A program made the translations under genes and the position numbers. Below, one piece after another: positions 6,882 through 15,794 of a stretch of DNA of 64,000 bases (positions within the stretch are counted from its first letter, which is position 1; every line of letters begins with the position of its first letter). The stretch is taken from the NCBI GenBank assembly GCA_035455185.1, contig DATIFQ010000343.1:1-64000 (forward strand), read 5' to 3'. The notes below the pieces were generated by a model. That model did not search any database and was not told the origin of the DNA. It was given only the letters and a program-made list of their open reading frames with translations. The DNA comes from JAEHDI01 sp035455185 (GTDB taxonomy: Bacteria; Acidobacteriota; Terriglobia; Bryobacterales; Bryobacteraceae).

Positions 6882-8009
6882 ATGAAATGGCCTTTGTTCG
6901 CACTCCTCACGATGCTCGCGGCCGCTCTTGCCTGGAGCGGTGTACGCTCCCCCGAGATCCCCTTTGAAAAGGTCACGATCGACCTCGGCGCCGCCGAAAC
7001 CTGCGCCTTCACCGACATCAACGGCGACGGACGCCTCGACATCGTCTCCGGCGAATACTGGTACGAGGCGCCCAAGTGGACCCCGCACAAGTTCCGTGAC
7101 CTCCCCTATTCCAACAATTACATGGACGCCTTCAGCGACCTGCCGCTCGACGTCGACGGCGACGGACGCCCAGACATCGCTACCGTCGCGTGGTTCGGAC
7201 GGAAGATCAACTGGTTTCGGAACCCGGGTCCCACAGGCGGCGCTTGGCGGGAACAGGCCATCGAGGACGGATTCAATGTCGAGTTCGCTTTCCTGGCCGA
7301 TCTCGACAACGACGGCAAGGCCCGCGAGATTCTGCCGCAGTTCGGCAATGAGAACGCCCCGCTCGCCTGGTACGAGGCGCGCAATGGCGCGTTCGTCCGC
7401 CGGATCGTCGCTCCAAAGAGCCAGGGACACGGCATCGGAGCGGGTGACGTCAACGGCGACAAACGGAACGACGTAGTCACCCCGAAAGGCTGGTACGAAG
7501 CACCCCCTGACCCACGGACCGGCGAGTGGACCTTCCACCCGGATTTCGACCTGGGCTCCACCGGCTTCATCCACGTCTTCGACGTCAATGGCGACGGGCG
7601 CAACGACCTCGTCACCTCGCTCGCTCACGACTACGGCATCTTCTGGATGGAGCGCACCGCCGGTGGCCAGTGGAAGAAGAACTTGATCGACGAAAGCTGG
7701 TCGCAGGCGCACGCCCTCGTACTTACCGACCTCAACGGCGATGGCCGTACGGACCTGCTCACCGGCAAGCGTTACATGGCTCACAACGGCAAGGATCCGG
7801 GCGAGCGGGAACCGCTTGGACTGTATTGGTACGAATACCGCCTATCGAACGGCGGCAACGTGGAGTGGATCCGGCATGTCATCGACTACAGCACGCGGGC
7901 CGGAGGTGGGATGCAGATCGCGGTCGCCGATATCGACGAGGACGGGGACCTGGATTTCGCGGCGGGCGGGAAGAGCGGCTTGTTCCTCTTCCTGAACAGA
8001 ACGAGATAG
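6882..8009 (+). CDS. FG-GAP/VCBS repeat secreted protein
   Basis: 375 residues from ATG 6882 (an in-frame TTG/GTG extension to 6858 is less likely because it precedes the signal peptide MKWPLFALLTMLAAALAW). At least five calcium-binding-type repeats (DINGDGRLDI, DVDGDGRPDI, DVNGDGRNDL, DLNGDGRTDL, DIDEDGDLDF) define an FG-GAP beta-propeller. Such proteins are exported and may bind ligands or surfaces; the substrate cannot be inferred. It is monocistronic and convergent with the TPR gene. Confidence 0.85.
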   Translation: MKWPLFALLTMLAAALAWSGVRSPEIPFEKVTIDLGAAETCAFTDINGDGRLDIVSGEYWYEAPKWTPHKFRDLPYSNNYMDAFSDLPLDVDGDGRPDIATVAWFGRKINWFRNPGPTGGAWREQAIEDGFNVEFAFLADLDNDGKAREILPQFGNENAPLAWYEARNGAFVRRIVAPKSQGHGIGAGDVNGDKRNDVVTPKGWYEAPPDPRTGEWTFHPDFDLGSTGFIHVFDVNGDGRNDLVTSLAHDYGIFWMERTAGGQWKKNLIDESWSQAHALVLTDLNGDGRTDLLTGKRYMAHNGKDPGEREPLGLYWYEYRLSNGGNVEWIRHVIDYSTRAGGGMQIAVADIDEDGDLDFAAGGKSGLFLFLNRTR

Positions 8010-8023
8010 CGTACGACCTCCCG

Positions 8024-8055
8024 CATGTGGCGCGCGGAAGGCCGCGGGCCACATG
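8024..8055. terminator. Large GC-rich inverted repeat between convergent genes
   Basis: Two 14-nt arms (CATGTGGCGCGCGG and CCGCGGGCCACATG) around a 4-nt loop pair with a single mismatch. It sits midway between the ends of the FG-GAP gene and the TPR gene. There is no T-run, so it is either a bidirectional transcription block or a dispersed REP-like palindrome. Confidence 0.55.
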
Positions 8056-8071
8056 TTGGGGGGAGATGAGC

Positions 8072-9727
8072 CTATGCCACCACGGGCTCGAAATAACCGT
8101 GCGCAAGTTCGGGCTTGATCTCGAGCGCGCGGCGCCAGAAAGAACGAGCTTCATCCTCCTGGCCGAGGGCTTTGAGCGCGTGTCCGAGGTTGAGCGCCGC
8201 CTCGGCGAATTCGGGCTGGACGGCCAGCGCCTCCCGATAGAGACGCACCGCCTCGTCCATGATGCCGGCTTTCTGCATCAGCAGGCCGGTGTTGTAGAAC
8301 AACTCGGGGCCGCGCTCACCGAGTTCGATGAGCCGGCCATGGAGCTGCAGCGCCGCCTGGTAGTCGTCTGACTCAAGCGCCATCGCCGCAAGGCCGCGCA
8401 ACGCGTCGATCGAATCGGGCTGCATCGCAAGCACCTGGTCGAACGCCTTTCGGGCATCGTCCGTTCTCCCGAGTTTCCAGTAGGCGATGCCGAGATTGAG
8501 CAGCGCTTCCGGCCAGCGGCCCCGTTGCTTCAGGCAGGCATCGAATGCGTCGGCGCTGCCCTGGAAGTCCCCGCGTTGCAGGCGCAGGTAGCCCATGCGG
8601 AACCGGGCATCCACCCACTCGGGGTTTCCATCAAGCAGCTTCACATACAGCGCCTCGGCGGTGTCGGGGTCGCCGGAAAGTTCGAGCACAAGCGCAAGGT
8701 TCCAGCTTGCCGCCGTCTGGCCGGGATCGAGTTGCAGGGCGCGTTCGTAGGCCTTCCGCGCAGACGGCAGGTCGCCGAGTTCCTGCTGCACGATACCGAG
8801 GTTGACGTGCACCTGCGGCGAGTCGGGCCGTAGCCGTGCGGCCTCGGAGTACGATCTGGCGGCGTCGTGGAACCGGCCGGCTTTCTGATGCGCCACGCCC
8901 AGATTGAACCACGCTTCGAAGTGATTCGGGGCGATTTCAACGATCTTCGCGCAGTAGCGCGCGGCGGATTCGTGATCTCCGCCGGAGAAGGCCGATGCGG
9001 CCAGGCCCTCCAGCGCGGTTTGGGAGTTGGGGCGCACCGAGAGAAGCTGCTCGGCGGTCTCGCGGACGCGGTCCGAATCCTTGCGGGCCATGTCGACGGC
9101 GATCAGGTTCACGAGCGAGTCTTCGGAAGTCGGGTTCCGCTGGAGGATCCGCCGGTATTGGTCCCCCGCCTCGTCGAACCTTCCAGCCAGTTGCAGGGCG
9201 ACGGCCTTGCCGAACATCGCCGCCTCCTGCGTCGGCATCTGATTCAGGCAACGGTCGAAGGCTTCGAGCGCGGGCTCGAGCTGCCCCAACTGGAGATTAC
9301 AAATGCCCATGCCAAGGTAGGCTTCGTTGCGGCCAGGATCCACTTCGAGTGACCGCTGGAATCGTTCCACAGCTTCCTGCCAGCGGCCCTGCTTCTCGAG
9401 GCACACGGCCAGATTGAACGAGGCGGTCCGATGGGACGGCTCCAACTGAAGCAGCTTCCAGTAACTGGTGGTCGCTTCCTCGTACTGCTCCAACTGAAAA
9501 TGAATGTGGCCGAGTGCGGAGTAAAGTTCGGCGTCTTTTTCGCCGCTATCCACCGCGCTGTACAACTCATTCAGCGCTTCTTGAGGCTTGCCCTCGAGGT
9601 GCAGGGACACTGCTTTGGCGAGAGCATGTGACGCCCCACGCCTCTCGGATTTCGCCTCAGCCACGTTCCCCACGGCGCCGGTACCGGGAGACTGCGGCTG
9701 GTTGGCCGGCATTTTTCTTTGACTCAT
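8072..9727 (-). CDS. Tetratricopeptide repeat protein
   Basis: 551 residues from ATG 9727 (upstream in-frame ATG at 9778 lies inside the preceding gene). After a low-complexity N-terminus of about 40 residues the whole protein consists of roughly 14 TPR units (for example YSALGHIHFQLEQYEEA, VHVNLGIVQQELGDLPSA, RKAFDQVLAMQPDS). There is no signal peptide, so it is probably a cytoplasmic scaffold. Its ATG overlaps the TGA of the upstream gene (ATGA), indicating translational coupling with the zinc-ribbon/membrane protein and probably a joint function. Confidence 0.88.
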   Translation of the reverse strand: MSQRKMPANQPQSPGTGAVGNVAEAKSERRGASHALAKAVSLHLEGKPQEALNELYSAVDSGEKDAELYSALGHIHFQLEQYEEATTSYWKLLQLEPSHRTASFNLAVCLEKQGRWQEAVERFQRSLEVDPGRNEAYLGMGICNLQLGQLEPALEAFDRCLNQMPTQEAAMFGKAVALQLAGRFDEAGDQYRRILQRNPTSEDSLVNLIAVDMARKDSDRVRETAEQLLSVRPNSQTALEGLAASAFSGGDHESAARYCAKIVEIAPNHFEAWFNLGVAHQKAGRFHDAARSYSEAARLRPDSPQVHVNLGIVQQELGDLPSARKAYERALQLDPGQTAASWNLALVLELSGDPDTAEALYVKLLDGNPEWVDARFRMGYLRLQRGDFQGSADAFDACLKQRGRWPEALLNLGIAYWKLGRTDDARKAFDQVLAMQPDSIDALRGLAAMALESDDYQAALQLHGRLIELGERGPELFYNTGLLMQKAGIMDEAVRLYREALAVQPEFAEAALNLGHALKALGQEDEARSFWRRALEIKPELAHGYFEPVVA

Positions 9728-12204
9728 GGTAGATTCCCACTCCTTAACATGATCGGATTCGGGTACATGTAGGAGCACAGCCTGCCCACAAAGTCGTCCT
9801 GGTGTGACAGCTTCACCCAGTAGAGCCGCGCCCGTTCACCCGTTTCACTGAAAAAACCGACGCCGCCCTTCTCTAGGCGGTCATCGCGCCAATGATCGAT
9901 AAGCTGTCCCTCAATCGAGGTGCTGAAATCTCTCCCCCTGACGGCCACTTGCACCCTATACGGCGTGTTATTGTGCATCAACATTCTTATCGGAACTTCT
10001 GTATGTTCACCCTCAACTCCGTTGACTACCGGATAGTGGACCAACGCCATTTGCGGGGCGGGTCCCGCCTTTACGACAGTCAGTTTGGCTGCGTAGTAGT
10101 TCATGCCGTCTGCTGCGCGGAATACCCAGCTCACGGCCTTTCGGTCAATCTGGGCCAGAAACTCAATCCGGTAATCCTGCATCTCCACGGATGGGCTGTA
10201 AATGGCGAGCTTGCCCGGCCGGATGAAGCCGGAATCGTCGAATGTCCATGATTTCAACCAGTTTCCGGAGCCTGCCCATCCACCAAGACTCCCGCCTTCG
10301 AAATTGTCCACCAACTCGATGGTGGCCCGGTCCTGGATTGATTTGCGGACATTGGCCCAGTGACCTTCCACGACGGTGCCGACACGCCTCGGGCTGGCGA
10401 CCCAGAGCATCATCAGCACGCAGAAGCTGGCGGTCGCGAACCGTAGATAGGCCGGCGTGTTCCGCCACAGCCGAAGGATCGCCTGCCACGGGTCGAGTTC
10501 CGGCCGGTCGAGTGGACGGAGGTATTCGAACGTCTCGACGATGCGAAGTGAGCTTGTTCTCGGGATGGCCGGCGTCCGGAGGGGCATGGGTAATTCCATG
10601 TACGCCAGCGGCACCCGGGTCTGATCCTTCGGTCGCACACCGTCAAAGTTGATTACCGTTCCGCGCTGTACTTTACCCGCCCGCGAGTACCGGAATAGGG
10701 ACGCCAGCGACGGCAAAACCGACGAAGTGGCCGCGGCCACGGCGCCGTGCGGGGCATCGAGCGGCACGGCGGCGGCGTTCAGCGCACGCACCTCTTCCGT
10801 GCGTGAGCCGATTGTGCCCAGCGCCTGCCGAACCGGGATCGGCTCCACCACCGGAAATCTGGCCATCGACGGACGGAACGGGGCTGGCCCCACGCCGGCC
10901 GATGCTCCGTACTTCGGAGCGGCTGCCATGACGGCCAGCGGCGTCAATCCAGCCATCGGGAAGCTGGCGAGACCCGCATCGGGAGCCGTCGCTTGGGTTG
11001 CTGCAGCCGCCGCTGCCGCACGCGCAACTGCTTCCGCCGGCAAGGCAACCGGGCTGAGGGCCAACCGCGGCAGAAGCGTCAGCGCCGGCGCTAACGGCAC
11101 AGGATGGGCCTCGACGGCGATCATCGCGGCGGCGGGCTCGAAGACCGGCAAGCGAGCCGGTTGGAATCCCGCTTTCGTGACCGAGAAAATCAATTCGATG
11201 CCGGATCGGGCCGAGGCCAGCGTCGGAACCATCGACCAGGCTCGCCATTCGGCCGTTGTGTCGGGCCGGCAGGCCGCCAGCGCCGGCTGAGCCGCGGGCG
11301 CCACAGGGAAGGCTCGTTCGCAGATGGCGTGGCTGGTCAGTTCGACGGCTGGCGGAAGCTCCAGCGGGGCCAAATGGAGTGCGGCTGCATGCTTCCATAC
11401 GACAGGTAGCGCGAACGGCAATGGATCCAACTCCGCCTGCCGGACGGCTGCCCAGGAATTGGCCGTGGCGGCGTTTGGAGTCTGTGGAATGGGCTGCGCC
11501 AGGGCGAGCAAAGGCCGCACGGCCGGGCCTGGGACGGGCGGCATGGCGACAGCAAGCGCGAGTTCAAATATAGGCGCTACAGAGGCGACGTCCGGGGTCG
11601 CGGACGACGGACTGGGTTGGGCGGGAGCGGGGCGCGGAAGCGAAAATACCGCCTCGCGCAAAGTGGGAGTGCTCCCCTGGCGCAGCATTCCACTCAAAAA
11701 TTCAAACCTTGGAGACGGGTGAGGAAGCTCACTCGGCTTAAGGATGGCTCCTAGCGCGAGCCCGGGCGCAGTGGGCGCAACCGGATCGAGCCGTCCCCAG
11801 ATCGGCGCGGCATTACCAAGCAACGGGAGGATGGGTGAGTGAGAGAAACCCGGCAGGGAGGGCCCGGGAACCCCTTGCATCGTTTCGTCGGCTGCCTGAA
11901 GGTGTGCTGGAATCTGCTGGGGGCGCGGAAAGTGGCGGAGAACGTTCGAGTAATCTCGCGGTTTTCGACCGTCGCTTGGAAAGAAAATCGACGAGACAGC
12001 CGAACGCGCAGATTGCACTGCGTTATTGATCTCAGGCTCGAGGGGAAAGACCTCGCGCGCGAGGTCGGTTTTGGTCTCCTGCAGCCTCGCGAGCGCCATT
12101 TTGGTGAGCTTCTTGTAACGCTGCCGATGCTGGCCACAGCAGAATTCGCCGTCGGTGAGTTCTTTGAGGAACCCAAGCGCCTTTCCGCAATAAAGGCAGT
12201 GCAT
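9724..12204 (-). CDS. Zn-ribbon, membrane and LamG-like multidomain protein, unknown function
   Basis: 826 residues. Residues 1-30 carry a zinc-finger-like site (CLYCGKALGF then EFCCGQHRQRYKK). A roughly 500-residue Ala/Pro-rich low-complexity region follows. A single membrane span (about residues 595-612, FATASFCVLMMLWVA) leads to a C-terminal concanavalin/LamG-like beta domain of about 200 residues beginning DNFEGGSLGGWAG. Topology would put the zinc site in the cytoplasm and the lectin-like domain in the periplasm. It is coupled by ATGA overlap to the TPR protein. I do not know a characterised homologue. Confidence 0.75.
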   Translation of the reverse strand: MHCLYCGKALGFLKELTDGEFCCGQHRQRYKKLTKMALARLQETKTDLAREVFPLEPEINNAVQSARSAVSSIFFPSDGRKPRDYSNVLRHFPRPQQIPAHLQAADETMQGVPGPSLPGFSHSPILPLLGNAAPIWGRLDPVAPTAPGLALGAILKPSELPHPSPRFEFLSGMLRQGSTPTLREAVFSLPRPAPAQPSPSSATPDVASVAPIFELALAVAMPPVPGPAVRPLLALAQPIPQTPNAATANSWAAVRQAELDPLPFALPVVWKHAAALHLAPLELPPAVELTSHAICERAFPVAPAAQPALAACRPDTTAEWRAWSMVPTLASARSGIELIFSVTKAGFQPARLPVFEPAAAMIAVEAHPVPLAPALTLLPRLALSPVALPAEAVARAAAAAAATQATAPDAGLASFPMAGLTPLAVMAAAPKYGASAGVGPAPFRPSMARFPVVEPIPVRQALGTIGSRTEEVRALNAAAVPLDAPHGAVAAATSSVLPSLASLFRYSRAGKVQRGTVINFDGVRPKDQTRVPLAYMELPMPLRTPAIPRTSSLRIVETFEYLRPLDRPELDPWQAILRLWRNTPAYLRFATASFCVLMMLWVASPRRVGTVVEGHWANVRKSIQDRATIELVDNFEGGSLGGWAGSGNWLKSWTFDDSGFIRPGKLAIYSPSVEMQDYRIEFLAQIDRKAVSWVFRAADGMNYYAAKLTVVKAGPAPQMALVHYPVVNGVEGEHTEVPIRMLMHNNTPYRVQVAVRGRDFSTSIEGQLIDHWRDDRLEKGGVGFFSETGERARLYWVKLSHQDDFVGRLCSYMYPNPIMLRSGNLP

Positions 12205-12531
12205 GGCTAGATCACACGCTCAGAGGCGAATTCTGCGCCTCATCCGTTTCCAAGAGCCCACGGAGCCTCCCTCGGCCCCAAAATTCGGATCCATGTTCGG
12301 TCGTCGCAGGGCCGATTCTCCTCCCCGCGACGCTCCTCCATCCGTGTTCCCAAATGTAAGGTCTTTCCACCAGGGTAGCAAGACCGAAATTAGGTAGCAT
12401 ACTCCTGTATACCAAGGTTAATAGTAGTTCAATCGGCAGTCCCAGCCACTTTGGCTACATACGCTTACGGCTATTATAGTACGTTTTGAGCTCTAGTTCC
12501 GGCGCGAATCACCCGTATGAGAAACCTACAA
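12205..12531. other. Intergenic region upstream of the zinc-ribbon/TPR operon
   Basis: 327 bp without a convincing ORF. It should contain the leftward promoter of the gene starting at 12204. A minus-strand TATAAT at 12473-12478 is the only clear -10-like hexamer, but no good -35 stands 16-18 bp upstream of it, and it would leave a leader of about 260 nt. Base composition is more AT-rich than the surroundings near 12390-12500. Confidence 0.4.
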
Positions 12532-13674
12532 CTAGCAGTCAGTCCGGTCGACTTGAACGTCGGAACGCGAAAAGATGGATGGATTGAGGTCGACACCGAG
12601 ACCCGGGCCAGGCGGCAGTGGCAGTGCACCGCCGGCCGGAACTAGGGAGTGCGTCAGGATGCCGGCATATTCTTCGGCGTAGTGCTGCCGGACCGTTTCC
12701 AGGATCGCGAGGTTCGTCAGATTGGCAGCCACGTGGGCGGAAGCTAGGTGCAGCACCGGCCCACCACAGTTGTGCGGTGCAACCGGCAGGTAGTGCGTAT
12801 CGGCGAGTGTGGCGATGCGTTTTGCCTCCGAGATGCCCCCGCACCAGCAGATGTCCGGCATGACGATGCGGGCAGCGCGGTTCTCGAACAACTCCCGAAA
12901 CCCGTATCGCGTCATGAGTCGCTCGCTCAGGCACAGCGGCAGCCTGGTCGCCGAGGCAAGCTCCCGGTAGGCGGCCAAGTTGTCCTGCGGCAGAAGTTCC
13001 TCCAGCCACATCGGCTCATACGGCTCCAGCGCCTGGGCGATCCGGATGGCGCTCGGCAGGTTCCAGTAGCCATGAAACTCCATGGCCACGTCGACAGAAT
13101 CGCCGAGTTCGTCCCGAATCCGCCGCAACGGGTCCAACCCTCGCCTGAGTTGATCGGCCGTGATGAAGTTCCCTCCGGTCTCCTTGGCGATTGGATCGAA
13201 CGGCCAGATCTTCATCGCCCGAATCCCCACATCGAGCAGTTCCCGCGCGAGGCGGACCGGTTCGGTCATGAAGTCCACGTGGTCGTAGCACGTATTGTAG
13301 ATCCGGATGGCGGAGCGGGACGCGCCCCCGAGCAATTGATAGATCGGCGCGCCCGCGACCTTGCCTGCCAGGTCCCAGAGGGCAATGTCCACGGCGCTGA
13401 TGGCCCGCATTTCCGCCCCCGCCCAGCCGCTGTAGGCCACCGCCTGGAACATGTCGCTCCACAGGCGATCGATCCCCGACGGATCGCGATCGAGCAGCAC
13501 CGGTGCGAGGGTACGATGGATGACCGCTTTCTCGGACTCGGGACGGGGGTAGGTCTCTCCTAAACCCGTCAGGCCGGAATCGGTATGAATTCGGACCCAC
13601 AGCCACTGGATGGGGCCTGCGTGTACAGTGATCCCACGTCCCAGGTGGATGGTCTCAATGGCTGTAATTCTCAT
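12532..13674 (-). CDS. Mandelate racemase/muconate lactonizing family dehydratase
   Basis: 380-residue cytoplasmic enolase-superfamily enzyme. Superfamily marks are visible: the N-terminal capping domain, DIALWDLAGKVAGAP linker, a Lys in MKIWPF, metal-ligand region MEFHGYW, then EELLP and SERL carboxylates, DICWCGGISE, and the His of APHNCGGP. These enzymes abstract a proton alpha to a carboxylate, most often dehydrating acid sugars. The exact substrate (a mannonate/galactonate/gluconate-type sugar acid) cannot be fixed from sequence alone. It is transcribed leftward after carD with about 40 bp between, possibly independently. Confidence 0.87.
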   Translation of the reverse strand: MRITAIETIHLGRGITVHAGPIQWLWVRIHTDSGLTGLGETYPRPESEKAVIHRTLAPVLLDRDPSGIDRLWSDMFQAVAYSGWAGAEMRAISAVDIALWDLAGKVAGAPIYQLLGGASRSAIRIYNTCYDHVDFMTEPVRLARELLDVGIRAMKIWPFDPIAKETGGNFITADQLRRGLDPLRRIRDELGDSVDVAMEFHGYWNLPSAIRIAQALEPYEPMWLEELLPQDNLAAYRELASATRLPLCLSERLMTRYGFRELFENRAARIVMPDICWCGGISEAKRIATLADTHYLPVAPHNCGGPVLHLASAHVAANLTNLAILETVRQHYAEEYAGILTHSLVPAGGALPLPPGPGLGVDLNPSIFSRSDVQVDRTDC

Positions 13675-13714
13675 CCGCGAGAAAGTGCAGCTTGCGACCC
13701 AGGTGCGAAAGAAG

Positions 13715-14248
13715 TTACAACGCCGGCGGAAGGGCCAGCGCCGCTTTGGCGAGCGCCCTCTGCAACATGTCGATGGCCGAGGCCTCGGGAATTCCGCGCG
13801 AGGTCGAGAGTTCGGTGATCAACATGTGCCTGGCGCGATCGAGCATCTTCTTCTCCCGGAACGAGAGTGGCTTGACGTTCTGGAGGAGAAGCAGGCTCTT
13901 CAGAACCTCAGCCACCTGGAACATGTCGCCGACGCGCATCTTCTCGGAGTTCTCCTTGAAGCGATCCTTCCAATCGCCGGGGCACTTGCACTTTCCGCAG
14001 GCCAGGAAGTCGAGCATCTTGGCAACCTGGCCGTTCCGAGTCACCTTGCGCAACCCGATCTCGTCCACGTGCGAGAAAGGAACCATCACTGTCAGGCTGC
14101 TGCACATGAGGCGAAGGAGATAAAAGCGCTCGGCCTGGGTCCCAAAGGATCTGATGCTGATATTCTCGATGGTCGCTACGCCATGATTTGGGTATACAAC
14201 CTTTTCGCCGATCTGAAAGAGCATAGGCAACCCTGCCGGTGTGTACAT
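13715..14248 (-). CDS. carD: CarD/CdnL-family RNA polymerase-binding regulator
   Basis: 177 residues from ATG 14248, next to GGAGG with a short 3-nt spacer. An in-frame ATG at 14224 (MLFQIGEKVVYPNHG) matches the usual family start but has a poorer binding site. The N-terminal CarD domain (IGEKVVYPNHGVATIENI) binds the RNA polymerase beta subunit, and the helical C-terminus contacts promoter DNA and stabilises open complexes. An excellent promoter lies just upstream (14290-14318). The CGKCKC insert around residue 93 is unusual. Confidence 0.87.
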   Translation of the reverse strand: MYTPAGLPMLFQIGEKVVYPNHGVATIENISIRSFGTQAERFYLLRLMCSSLTVMVPFSHVDEIGLRKVTRNGQVAKMLDFLACGKCKCPGDWKDRFKENSEKMRVGDMFQVAEVLKSLLLLQNVKPLSFREKKMLDRARHMLITELSTSRGIPEASAIDMLQRALAKAALALPPAL

Positions 14249-14289
14249 CTTCCTCCAGGTAATGGGTGCGCTCGAAAAACCGAAAGAAA

Positions 14290-14318
14290 ATGTTAAACGG
14301 AATGTGAACCGATGTCAA
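14290..14318 (-). promoter_or_regulatory. Strong sigma70-type promoter of carD
   Basis: Minus-strand TTGACA (14318-14313), exact 17-bp spacer, TAACAT (14295-14290). Transcription start expected near 14283, giving a leader of about 35 nt to ATG 14248 or 59 nt to ATG 14224. Confidence 0.7.
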
Positions 14319-14490
14319 CGAAAAAAGTCCAGCGAAGGCCCGAAAAACGGGCACTTGGAGGCAACTACGAGAAGCAAGAATAAGCGGACAAAAGAAAAGG
14401 TGTGGAAGCGCCGGCAAACAGTTCCACCTTTGCCACTTCGATCAAGTGGCTGAGCGAGACTAAAGCTGTCTCAGCGACCGCCCGCCGTGA

Positions 14491-15360
14491 TCAGCCCTTC
14501 CGGATCTGTTCGACCAGCCCCCGGACGTACTGAAGATTCCGGCGCATGTCGTTCTCGATCGACCCCGATGGCGAGGACGTTTCGAGGTTTGCGAATCCGG
14601 TATAGCCGATGTCCGCAATGGTCTGCATCACGGCGGGGAAATTGATCTGCCCTTCCCCGAGGTAGTTTCTGCCGTCTTTCAAGTGAATCTGGCAGATGCG
14701 GTCCTTCCCGAGCCAGCGCATCTCCTTCAGGATGTCGAAACCGGCGTTGGTGGAGTTGCCAACGTCGTAGTAAACGAGTAGAGCTTTCGACCTGGCACGG
14801 TCCATGATGCGGACATTGTCTTCCGCCGAAATCGTGTTCTCCAAGGCAAGGACGACGCCTGCCTTCTGTGCCTCCGGAGCAAGCTCCCGAAGCACGTCGC
14901 CTACGTAGTCCATCTCGGCGTGCGACTTCAAGGCGCCTTGGCCGAAGAACGGCAGCAGCATAACACGCGCCTTAAGATTCTTGGTTGCGAGAATACCGTC
15001 CGATATCCACTTCTGCCCGAGCTTATCGCTCTTAAGGTAGTTGACGTGGAGGATGTCGAGACAGGTGCCGGCGATGCCGATCTTGCGGCTCTTCGCTTCA
15101 GCGACGTAGCGTTGCTGCAGGCCGGCGTCGGACAGGGGCAACCGGTCACCCTCCGGCTTCCGGCCCAGGCTCACCTCAACTCCGTCAAATCCGAGCGCGG
15201 CCGCAAGAGAAAGCGCTTCCAGCTTGCTGGTCTGGCGAAGGTTCCAGTCGGTAACGCCGATCTTCAATTTGCCGAGCGGCTTCGGACGGGCCGCCAGAAC
15301 AGCCGGAGAGGCACAAAGCACCGCGCTGGACTGAAGGAAACATCGTCTGCTGATCGACAT
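14491..15360 (-). CDS. Exported sugar phosphate isomerase/epimerase-like TIM-barrel protein
   Basis: 289 residues from ATG 15360 (ATG 15372, four codons upstream, also possible). The start has a twin-arginine type signal (SRRCFLQSSAVLCASPAVLA). The body is an AP-endonuclease-2/xylose-isomerase-like TIM barrel (IGVTDWNLRQ, GFDGVEVSLG, ALENTISAEDN, YYDVGNSTNAG, CQIHLKDG), with the metal-ligand Glu, Asp and His spaced as in that family. Substrate unknown. A TATAAT at 15388-15393 on the minus strand probably drives it with a very short leader. Confidence 0.82.
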   Translation of the reverse strand: MSISRRCFLQSSAVLCASPAVLAARPKPLGKLKIGVTDWNLRQTSKLEALSLAAALGFDGVEVSLGRKPEGDRLPLSDAGLQQRYVAEAKSRKIGIAGTCLDILHVNYLKSDKLGQKWISDGILATKNLKARVMLLPFFGQGALKSHAEMDYVGDVLRELAPEAQKAGVVLALENTISAEDNVRIMDRARSKALLVYYDVGNSTNAGFDILKEMRWLGKDRICQIHLKDGRNYLGEGQINFPAVMQTIADIGYTGFANLETSSPSGSIENDMRRNLQYVRGLVEQIRKG

Positions 15361-15387
15361 TTGCGTTCCCATTAACCGCAGAGGGAT

Positions 15388-15393
15388 ATTATA
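15388..15393 (-). promoter_or_regulatory. -10 element of the TIM-barrel gene
   Basis: Perfect minus-strand TATAAT about 16 nt before ATG 15372. No consensus -35 is visible, so an activator or another sigma contact may be needed. Confidence 0.4.
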
Positions 15394-15794
15394 GTCCGAT
15401 TTCGTGAGAGCGGGTGTAGCCCGCGCCAGCACGGGATCTTGGGCGGCTGGCGCATCGCCGCCGAGGACCGAGCGGCTGAAACCGGCTATTGTCGCGCAAG
15501 CTCCGTGCTGGTTGGGCCAACGGCTCCTACCATAAGTCCCAAGGCCAACGTCTGTTTCCTGAATCCCGGAATCGGGGCAGACGTCCAAATGAATACGGGA
15601 CAAGTGGGCAATTTGTGACCAGAACAACCAATCCGAATACCGCCCTCGGACCTGCCGCGGTTGCCAGCGGATACGGAAAGAAACTTCACGTTAAGATCTC
15701 GCAATATTCGATGCGCTTTCGCACTACGAACCGCTGTGTTCTCGCGGTGGTTGTGCGCTCTGGGTGATTCTGCTCAGGAAGGGGGGAACTTGAG
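15394..15794. other. Intergenic region between divergent genes
   Basis: About 400 bp between the leftward TIM-barrel gene and the rightward radical SAM gene. It must hold the promoter of the latter, but no convincing -35/-10 pair was found. Overlapping short ORFs here have no ribosome binding sites or protein-like composition. A good binding site (AGGAAGGGGGG) precedes ATG 15795. Confidence 0.45.

Noticed and set aside
6285..7784. 499-residue minus-strand ORF across tRNA-Glu
   Set aside because: Runs through the tRNA and antisense to two supported genes. A short stretch (minus, about 6600-6730, GIRFRFPEEAWYVLLTA) looks protein-like and might be a gene remnant, but cannot be supported.
12473..12478. 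TATAAT as a promoter for the zinc-ribbon gene
   Set aside because: No -35 partner and a long implied leader; recorded only as a possible -10.
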